DNA of 6,929 nucleotides, taken from positions 1-6,929 of the forward strand of contig DAHVAB010000135.1 of NCBI GenBank assembly GCA_027314825.1, in the 5' to 3' direction. Every line of letters begins with the position of its first letter. Position 1 is the stretch's first letter. Shown piece by piece: positions 1 to 5,718 of this stretch. The notes under the pieces were generated by a model. That model saw only the letters and a program-made list of their open reading frames with translations. It did not search any database and was not told the DNA's origin. A program made the translations under genes and the position numbers. Source of the stretch: Solirubrobacterales bacterium. GTDB taxonomy: Bacteria; Actinomycetota; Thermoleophilia; Solirubrobacterales; Solirubrobacteraceae.

Positions 1-4
1 GGCC

Positions 5-1015
5 GTGGAGCGTCTTCGCGCCCGCGTAGCGGCGGTCGGCGAGCTGCACGCCGAGGGCTCCGCGCAGGCTGGCGAGCCGGCAGCGACGGCCAGCGCGGGG
101 CCGGTGCCCACCGCTGCGCCCACGCAGGCCGCTCCGGGCGCGGATCAGACCGCAGCCGGCGCCACCGGGGCGGGCTCGGCCCCCGCGGCGATCGACTATC
201 GACCGTCACCGGTCGCGGGCGCCGGCGAGCCCCGTCCATGGCTGGCTTCCGCGATCCGGCGGCTCGCGGAGCGCAGGGAGACGAAGCTGGCGGCCGAGCT
301 GGTGCTCGAGCTGCTGCGCGCACACGGTCTCGCCGCCTCCGGCCCGCGCGGCTACATGGTCGAGCTCGAGGAGCTTGGCAGCTTCCGGCTGCGCGCCGGC
401 GCGGGCGGCGCCACGACGGTCGAGGTCGGCGGCGGCGGCGCCGGCGAGGAGGAGGGGCCAGTCGGCCCGGAGGCGTTCACGCTGCAGGGCCGCGTGGCAG
501 CCTTCGCCGAGCTCGCCGGCGGCGGCCTCGCCCCGGTCGGCATCGTTCGCCGCCCCGTCGGCCTCAGCGTCCGCGGGAGTCGCCGGCGCGCCCGGCGACT
601 GATGCGCGAACGCAGGCAGCCGTTGGCGCTGTCCGAGCTGGCGCGGCGCGACGCTCCGGTGTGGCCGGGCCTGCTGCTCGCGGCGCTGGCGGAGGCAGTG
701 GACCCGGCCTGGACGGCTTCGAGCAGCTTCACGGTGCAGTTCGCGCTGGAGGGGCTCCACAGTGCGCGGCTGCTCGTCAGCGCCACCGACGGCGGCCCGC
801 TGCGCCTGAGCAGGGCTTCGGGCGATCGCCGAGCGGAGACCGGCGAGCCCGTGAGCGCGACGGCCCGTCTCGACGAGAGCGCGTTCCTGCGCCTCCTCTC
901 CGGCGAGCCGCTCGCGAGCGGCAGCCGGATCCTGCTGGAGGGCGATCGCGGGGCATTGGAGCAGCTTCTCGCATGGACCGATCGGGTGCAGGGCATCCGC
1001 CGACAGTCCGCTTAG
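5..1015 (+). CDS. Tandem SCP2-like domain protein, possibly 5'-partial
   Basis: I do not recognise a named gene. The frame is open to the left edge, so GTG at 5 (MERLRARV) may be the start or an internal valine; too little sequence lies upstream to judge a ribosome-binding site. Residues 1-20 are charged and helical-looking. Residues 20-75 are an Ala/Pro/Gly-rich linker of low complexity. Residues about 95-203 and 210-330 each look like an SCP2 (sterol carrier protein 2) fold. The second is clearer: a beta segment FTVQFALEG (242-250), a second strand around SARLLVSATDGG, a variable-domain-like ARLDESAFLRLLSGE (287-301), then SRILLEGD and a C-terminal helix. The first has the parallel FTLQGRVAAFAELAGG (158-173) and an Arg-rich tail RRRARRLMRERR. 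There is no signal peptide or membrane segment, so it is probably cytoplasmic. SCP2 domains bind lipids or act as accessory domains; the ligand here is unknown. Competing frames are Arg-rich shadows. The gene ends 10 bases before dnaE and is likely co-transcribed with it. Confidence 0.6.
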   Translation: MERLRARVAAVGELHAEGSAQAGEPAATASAGPVPTAAPTQAAPGADQTAAGATGAGSAPAAIDYRPSPVAGAGEPRPWLASAIRRLAERRETKLAAELVLELLRAHGLAASGPRGYMVELEELGSFRLRAGAGGATTVEVGGGGAGEEEGPVGPEAFTLQGRVAAFAELAGGGLAPVGIVRRPVGLSVRGSRRRARRLMRERRQPLALSELARRDAPVWPGLLLAALAEAVDPAWTASSSFTVQFALEGLHSARLLVSATDGGPLRLSRASGDRRAETGEPVSATARLDESAFLRLLSGEPLASGSRILLEGDRGALEQLLAWTDRVQGIRRQSA

Positions 1016-1017
1016 GA
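1014..1017 (+). promoter_or_regulatory. Ribosome-binding site of dnaE
   Basis: AGGA begins within the TAG stop codon of the upstream gene and lies 8 bases before the GTG start at 1026. The position fits translation of dnaE being coupled to termination of the upstream frame, and it supports GTG 1026 as the true start. Confidence 0.55.
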
Positions 1018-1025
1018 TCCGTTCG

Positions 1026-4000
1026 GTGAGCTCCCCCTGCGCCCATCTTCACGTCCACTCCGAGTACTCGCTGCTCGACGGGGCGTGCAAGATCGACGCG
1101 CTGGCCGCTCGCGCCGCGGAGTTCGACCAGCCGGCGCTCGCCCTCACCGACCCTGGCGTGATGAACGGCATGGTCGAGCTGCAGAAGGCTTGCGCCAAGC
1201 ATGACATCAAGCCGATCTTCGGCTGCGAGGTGTACCTCGTCGACGCTCACCCGCCGGCCGGTGAGCGTCCTCAGGGGAAGGTCGAGCGCAACCATCTGAC
1301 GCTGCTGGCATCGAGCGATGCGGGCTACCGCAACCTGGTCCGGCTGACCTCCGCCGGGTTCCTTGAGGGGCTGCAGCGCGGCAAGCCGACGGTCACCCTG
1401 GAGCAGATCGCCGGCCACGCCGACGGCCTGATCGCGCTGACGGGCTGCCTGGCCTCCCGGTTCTGCCAGCGCCTCGGGGAAGATCGCGCCTCAGAGGCTC
1501 GTGCACACGCCGATGAGCTGGTCGGGGCGCTCGGCGCCGGCAACGTCTACTTCGAGGTCCAGAAGAACGGTATAGCCCTCCAGGAGAAGTGCAACGAGGG
1601 GATCGTGCGGATCGCGCGGGAGATGGGCGGGACGCTCGTGGGCACGGGCGATGTGCACTACCTGCGGCGCGAGGACTACGACAACCACACCGCGCTGCTC
1701 TGCGTGCAGACCAAGAGCACGATCGCGCAGCCGAAGATGACCTTCGAAACCAACGAGTTCTACCTGCGCGACAACGCGGAGATGGCGCAGGCGTTCGAGC
1801 AGTGGCCGGAGGCGGTGGCGAGCACGCTGGAGATCGCAGAGCGCTGCAACGTCAAGATCGAGCTGGGCGGTCAGCTGATCCCGAGCTTCCCGACTCCGAA
1901 CGGCGCCAGCGAGCGCGACTACCTGCGCGCTCAGGTGATGGCCGGCCTTCGTGCCCGCTACGGCGACCCGCCGCCGGCGCAGGCGATCGAGCGGGCCGAG
2001 ATGGAGCTCTCGGTGATCGATCGGATGGGCTTCAGCGCCTACTTCCTGATCGTGTGGGACTTCGTCAAGTTTGCCAAGGAGAACGGGATCGCCGTCGGCC
2101 CCGGCCGCGGCTCCGCGGCCGGATCGATCGTCGCCTACTGCCTGCGGATCACCGATCTCGACCCGTTGCACTACGACCTTCTCTTCGAGCGCTTCCTGAA
2201 CCCCGAGCGCGTGTCGATGCCGGACATCGACATCGACTTCTCCGTGCGCGGCCGCGACCGCGTGATGCGCTATGTGACAGAGAAGTACGGCCGTGAGTCA
2301 GTGGCCCAGATCGTCACCGTCGGCAAGATGTTCCCGCGCGCGGCCACGCGCGACGCCGCCCGCGTGCTCGGCTACGAGTACGCGACCGGTGATCGCCTCG
2401 CGAAGCTGATCCCGGATCCGATCATGGGTCGCTCGCCGTCCTTCGAGGACTGCCTGAAGCCCGGGGAGCCGCTGCGCAAGGCATGCGACGAGGAGCAGGA
2501 CGCGAAGACCATCATCGACGTGGCGAAGGGCCTGGAGGGGATCGTCCGCAACTCCTCGATCCATGCCGCCGCGGTCGTGATCGCCGACCGCCCGCTGACC
2601 GACATCGTGCCGCTTCAGCTAGCCGACGCGGGCACGAGCGAGGATGGAGAGCGCGTATACCGGACGGTGACGCAGTTCTCGATGAAGCCGATCGAGGAGA
2701 TCGGCCTCCTGAAGATTGACTTCCTGTGCCTGCGCAACCTCGACGTGATCGAGGACGCCCTGGACATCATCGAGCGCTCCACCGGGCAGCGCCCCGACAT
2801 GGGGACCCTGCCGCTCGACGACCCGGCGACCTACGCGATGCTCGCACGCGGCGACTCGATCGGAGTGTTCTCCTTCGAGTCGGACACCACGCGCGAAGCG
2901 CTCGGAAGGGTGCGTCCCGACGAGTTCAACGACCTCGTCGCGCTGCATGCGCTGATCCGGCCTGGGGCCATGGATCAGATTCCGGTATACGCGCGCGGCA
3001 AGCACAACCCGGAGGCGATCACATATCCGGACGAGCGGCTACGTCCCATCCTTAGATCGACCAACGGCGTGATTCTCTACCAGGAGCAGGCGATGCAGAT
3101 CTCCAAGGATCTCGCCGGATTCTCCGGGGCGAAGGCCGACGACCTTCGCAAGGCGATCGGCAAGAAGAACCGTGAGGCGATGGCCAAGCTGAAGCCAGAG
3201 TTCTTCGCGGGCTGCCGCGCGTCGGGTACGAGCGAGGAGGTGATCGAGTGGTTGTGGACGACCAACGAGCGCTCCGCCGACTACTCGTTCAACAAGTCGC
3301 ATGCGGCCTGCTACGCGCTGATCTCCTACCGCACCGCCTGGCTGAAGGCGAACTTCCCGGCCGAGTACATGGCGGCGCTGATCTCCTCGGTGATGTCGAC
3401 GAAGGACAAGGTGCCGTTCTTCGTGGCGCGCTGCGAGGAGATGGGGATCGAGATCCTGCCCCCGGACGTGAACCTATCAGACCATGAGTTCACGGTCGTG
3501 GACGGCAACATCCGCTTCGGACTGGACGCGGTCAAGGGCGTCGGCTTCCAGGCGGTGGAGGCGATCAAGCAGGCCCGCGAAGGAGCGCAGCCGGGCGATC
3601 AGGCACGGCCGTTCGAGTCGCTGTGGGACTTCTGCGAGCGGGTCGACAGCCGGGCGGTCAACAAGAAGGCGATCGAGGCGCTGATCAAGTGCGGCGCGCT
3701 CGGCTCGACCAATGCCAGCCGCAAGGGCATGCTCGCGATCCTCGAGCAGGCGCAGGCCGCCGGCCAGAAGGCGCAGCAGGACGCCCAGATCGGGCAGGGA
3801 TCGATCTTCGACCTCGACGATACGGCGGCGGCCGGCGGCACGGATGCCGGCCTGGCGTCATTCGGGGGGCCATCCGGTCGCGGCGCCATGCGGCCCACCC
3901 ATCCTCCGATCCCCGCCGAGGAGTTCGATCATGGCGAGCTGCTCGCGGTCGAGAAGGAGGCGATCGGCCTGTTCGTCTCCGCCCACCCGCTGAAGCCCCT

Positions 4001-4676
4001 GCGCGCGGCGCTGCGAGCGCGGGTCGACTGCGCGATCTCCGAGCTGGCGGATCGCCGTGACCGGGACCGGGTCACCGTCGGCGGGATCGTCGTGGAGGCC
4101 AAGCGCATCAGGACACGCAACGGCGACCCGATGATGTTCGCAACGCTCGATGACCTGGAGGGCGCGGTCGAGATGGTCGTCTTCGGCAAGGCGCTCTCAG
4201 AGCACGAGCGCGAGCTCGCCGTCGACAAGGTCCTGCTCGTCCAGGGCCGGGTCGACCATAAGGAAGCCGGCAAGACGGCCCTGATCGTGCAATCGGTGCA
4301 GGAGTTCGCCCCCGATCAGCAGGAGATCGAAAGGGCCGATGCGGCTGCGGCCGTCACGCACGCGCAGGCCGCAAGCGGCACGAGCCAAAAGAGCGACGCA
4401 GGCGGCTCGGTTGGGCCTGGAGGCGCGGAGCGCGATGCGAGGCCGCTTCACCTGCGTGTCGAGCTGGAGCGTCTGACGGCGTCCGCGCTGCAGGAGCTCA
4501 AGCACCTGATAGAGGACTTTCCCGGCCGCTCGGAGGTCGTGCTCGAGATCGCCACCGGCACGGGCCTGCGGCGGCTGCGGCTCGGCGACGCCTACCGCGT
4601 GGCGCACACTCCGGCACTGCACGCGCAGGTCCAGCAGGCACTGGAGGCCGCCGTGCCGGCGATGGCCGCCGCCTGA
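1026..4676 (+). CDS. dnaE: DNA polymerase III subunit alpha (DnaE1 type)
   Basis: This is the replicative polymerase subunit that extends DNA at the fork, complete at 1216 residues. The GTG start places the PHP motif HLHVHSEYS at residues 7-15, as in other DnaE1 proteins. The PHP domain (about 5-280) retains H9, H11, D18, E68, H90, C141, D209 and H211, which align with the metal ligands known in mycobacterial DnaE1, but the expected TDHG histidine is proline (P43). The polymerase core has GPGRGSAAGS (358-367), catalytic PDIDIDF with D400 and D402, and the third aspartate D565 in KIDFLCLRNL; YQEQ and FNKSHAACYA follow in order. Helix-hairpin-helix sequence begins near 829 (IRFGLDAVKGVG). QGSIF (924-928) fits the internal beta-clamp-binding motif. 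An OB fold spans about 1015-1090, then an Ala/Gly/Ser linker and a C-terminal domain (about 1135-1210). Several normally conserved core residues differ (C568, S616, I644, A648). The PHP domain and length argue against the error-prone DnaE2/ImuC paralog. Confidence 0.97.
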   Translation: MSSPCAHLHVHSEYSLLDGACKIDALAARAAEFDQPALALTDPGVMNGMVELQKACAKHDIKPIFGCEVYLVDAHPPAGERPQGKVERNHLTLLASSDAGYRNLVRLTSAGFLEGLQRGKPTVTLEQIAGHADGLIALTGCLASRFCQRLGEDRASEARAHADELVGALGAGNVYFEVQKNGIALQEKCNEGIVRIAREMGGTLVGTGDVHYLRREDYDNHTALLCVQTKSTIAQPKMTFETNEFYLRDNAEMAQAFEQWPEAVASTLEIAERCNVKIELGGQLIPSFPTPNGASERDYLRAQVMAGLRARYGDPPPAQAIERAEMELSVIDRMGFSAYFLIVWDFVKFAKENGIAVGPGRGSAAGSIVAYCLRITDLDPLHYDLLFERFLNPERVSMPDIDIDFSVRGRDRVMRYVTEKYGRESVAQIVTVGKMFPRAATRDAARVLGYEYATGDRLAKLIPDPIMGRSPSFEDCLKPGEPLRKACDEEQDAKTIIDVAKGLEGIVRNSSIHAAAVVIADRPLTDIVPLQLADAGTSEDGERVYRTVTQFSMKPIEEIGLLKIDFLCLRNLDVIEDALDIIERSTGQRPDMGTLPLDDPATYAMLARGDSIGVFSFESDTTREALGRVRPDEFNDLVALHALIRPGAMDQIPVYARGKHNPEAITYPDERLRPILRSTNGVILYQEQAMQISKDLAGFSGAKADDLRKAIGKKNREAMAKLKPEFFAGCRASGTSEEVIEWLWTTNERSADYSFNKSHAACYALISYRTAWLKANFPAEYMAALISSVMSTKDKVPFFVARCEEMGIEILPPDVNLSDHEFTVVDGNIRFGLDAVKGVGFQAVEAIKQAREGAQPGDQARPFESLWDFCERVDSRAVNKKAIEALIKCGALGSTNASRKGMLAILEQAQAAGQKAQQDAQIGQGSIFDLDDTAAAGGTDAGLASFGGPSGRGAMRPTHPPIPAEEFDHGELLAVEKEAIGLFVSAHPLKPLRAALRARVDCAISELADRRDRDRVTVGGIVVEAKRIRTRNGDPMMFATLDDLEGAVEMVVFGKALSEHERELAVDKVLLVQGRVDHKEAGKTALIVQSVQEFAPDQQEIERADAAAAVTHAQAASGTSQKSDAGGSVGPGGAERDARPLHLRVELERLTASALQELKHLIEDFPGRSEVVLEIATGTGLRRLRLGDAYRVAHTPALHAQVQQALEAAVPAMAAA

Positions 4677-4686
4677 GCGTCGAAGA

Positions 4687-5553
4687 TCAGGCGCCCGAGC
4701 GGGCGGCGAGCCCCCGCTCGCGCAGCGCGACGGCAAGCTCCACTTCCTCAGCGCTAGGCCCGCTGCGCTTCTGCCCCGGCGTCTCCAGGACGCACGGCAG
4801 CTCCTCGAAGCCCGGAGCGGAGAGGAAGGCGGCGCAGCCATCCTGCCCAAGCTCACCCTCGCCGATGTTGGCGTGCCGGTCGCGATTGGAGCCGAGCGGC
4901 GTCTGAGAGTCGTTGAGGTGAAGCGAGCGGATCCGCCCCTCGCCGAGCGCGGCGCGGGCTTCCGCCAGGACGCCGTCCATCCCCTCATAGGTGCGGATGT
5001 CGTATCCGGAGGCCAGCAGGTGGCAGGAGTCCAGGCAGACGCCGAGGCGCCGATCGCCACCGGCCGCCTCGATCAGTGCCGCGAGCTCTGAGAAGGAGCG
5101 CCCCAGCGTGCCGCCGGCGCCGGCGGTGTTCTCCAGGTGAAGCTCACACCCCTCGCTGTCGGCGAGCGCGGCACGGATCGTCTCGCCGGCCCGTGCGATC
5201 GCCTCGCCCACGTCGCCCGTCTTGGCCGAGCCGGGGTGCAGGACCACGCCGCAGGAGCCGATCCGCTGGCCGGTGCGCAGCGAGTGCGTCAGCGAGGCCA
5301 GCGACTTCTCGCGGATCTCCGCGTCCTCGCTCGCGCAGTTGAGCAGGTAGACGGCATGGATCATCACCGCGTCGATGTCGCTCGCGTCCATCGCCTCGCG
5401 GAAGGCGGCGACGTCCGAGTCCTTGTAGGTGGTGGGCCGCCACATCCGCGGAGACTGGTTGAAGATCTGGATCGCCCGGCACGAGCGCTCAAGGCCGCGC
5501 TCCACAGCCTTGGGCAGGCCGCCGGCGGGGGAGACGTGGGCGCCGATCAGCAT
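4687..5553 (-). CDS. nfo: Endonuclease IV (AP endonuclease, deoxyribonuclease IV)
   Basis: This enzyme cleaves the DNA backbone 5' to abasic sites in base excision repair and removes blocked 3' ends. It is a single TIM-barrel (xylose-isomerase-like AP endonuclease 2 family) of 288 residues, a normal length for the family. Starting at ATG 5553, the protein opens MLIGAHVSPAGG, the standard N-terminus. All nine zinc ligands expected from E. coli Nfo are present by alignment: H66 (in HAVYLLN), H106 (LHPGS), E141 (LEN), D175 and H178 (CLDSCH), H212 (LHLNDS), D225 and H227 (RDRHANIG) and E257 (LETPG). A good ribosome-binding site, GAGGAG, sits 6 bases before this ATG. The frame stays open for 54 more codons to an ATG at 5715, but that extension is Cys/Gly/Pro-rich, repetitive and unlike the family, and it has no well-placed ribosome-binding site. 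The gene converges on dnaE (10 bases between stops) and diverges from gltX. Confidence 0.96.
   Translation of the reverse strand: MLIGAHVSPAGGLPKAVERGLERSCRAIQIFNQSPRMWRPTTYKDSDVAAFREAMDASDIDAVMIHAVYLLNCASEDAEIREKSLASLTHSLRTGQRIGSCGVVLHPGSAKTGDVGEAIARAGETIRAALADSEGCELHLENTAGAGGTLGRSFSELAALIEAAGGDRRLGVCLDSCHLLASGYDIRTYEGMDGVLAEARAALGEGRIRSLHLNDSQTPLGSNRDRHANIGEGELGQDGCAAFLSAPGFEELPCVLETPGQKRSGPSAEEVELAVALRERGLAARSGA
4696..4720. terminator. Possible hairpin at the convergent dnaE/nfo junction
   Basis: CGAGCGGG (4696-4703) and CCCGCTCG (4713-4720) form a perfect 8-bp GC-rich inverted repeat with a 9-base loop. It starts 20 bases after the dnaE stop and lies inside the last codons of nfo on the other strand. 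No T-run follows on either strand, so it is not a classical intrinsic terminator. It may slow or stop dnaE transcripts, or may be a chance product of GC-rich coding sequence. Confidence 0.25.
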
Positions 5554-5559
5554 CTGCCG

Positions 5560-5565
5560 CTCCTC
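5560..5565 (-). promoter_or_regulatory. Ribosome-binding site deciding the nfo start
   Basis: On the minus strand this reads GAGGAG, six bases upstream of the ATG at 5553. It decides between that start and the ATG at 5715, 54 codons further upstream in the same open frame. The latter has only AGG directly abutting the ATG. Confidence 0.7.
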
Positions 5566-5615
5566 GCCCGCGCCGCACGCCTCGCCCGCGCCGCACGCCT
5601 CGCTCGCGCCGTGCG
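5562..5615. repeat. Tandem 18-bp repeat, three units
   Basis: The unit CCTCGCCCGCGCCGCACG occurs exactly at 5562-5579 and 5580-5597, and again at 5598-5615 with three mismatches. The array begins at the nfo ribosome-binding site and would lie in the nfo leader. Read in the nfo frame, the two exact units encode a repeated Glu-Ala-Cys-Gly-Ala-Gly. Confidence 0.85.
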
Positions 5616-5622
5616 GGCCGTC

Positions 5623-5680
5623 GGGGATGCCAGAAGGCGCGCAGGGGCCGGTGCAGGGGACGCCAGAATGCGCGCAGGGG
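5623..5680. repeat. 25-bp direct repeat with 33-bp period
   Basis: Bases 5623-5647 and 5656-5680 share GGGGA-N-GCCAGAA-N-GCGCGCAGGGG, 23 of 25 positions identical, offset by 33 bases. The copies sit on the gltX-proximal side of the spacer. They could be paired protein-binding sites three helical turns apart, or remnants of repetitive coding or duplicated sequence; the sequence alone does not decide. Confidence 0.8.
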
Positions 5681-5718
5681 GTGGGAGCAGGTGCGCAGGT
5701 AGCATTGCCCCGCATCCT

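Larger units (their letters stand above)
5554..5718. promoter_or_regulatory. Divergent nfo/gltX intergenic region
   Basis: These 165 bases separate the divergent nfo and gltX starts and must hold at least one promoter unless the extended nfo frame is real. No convincing -35/-10 pair is visible. TAGCAT at 5700-5705 matches the loose actinobacterial -10 pattern TANNNT and would give gltX a leader of only a few bases; TAGGAT on the minus strand (5719-5714) is a similarly weak candidate for nfo. I see no LexA-type box. Two direct-repeat families fill most of the spacer. Confidence 0.4.

Noticed and set aside
352..996. 214-codon minus-strand frame opposite gene 1
   Set aside because: Ser/Arg/Pro-rich, no motif, and antisense to the better frame.
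238..1029. Alternative 263-codon plus-strand frame over gene 1
   Set aside because: The product is extremely Arg/Ala/Gly-rich without hydrophobic patterning, whereas the 5-1015 frame has domain-like strands and helices.
1026..4676. Error-prone DnaE2/ImuC as the identity of the polymerase gene
   Set aside because: Length of 1216, most PHP ligands kept, a clamp motif QGSIF and the DnaE1-like C-terminal domain fit DnaE1; no imuA or imuB neighbour is seen.
4197..5060. Long 287-codon minus-strand frame spanning the end of dnaE and part of nfo
   Set aside because: It overlaps two strongly recognised genes, is rich in Arg, Ser and Ala, and shows no family motif; a shadow of GC-rich coding sequence.
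5554..5718. CRISPR-like array or an SOS (LexA) box in the spacer
   Set aside because: The repeats are too few and irregular with no spacers of constant size, no cas genes are present, and no GAAC-type palindrome is visible.
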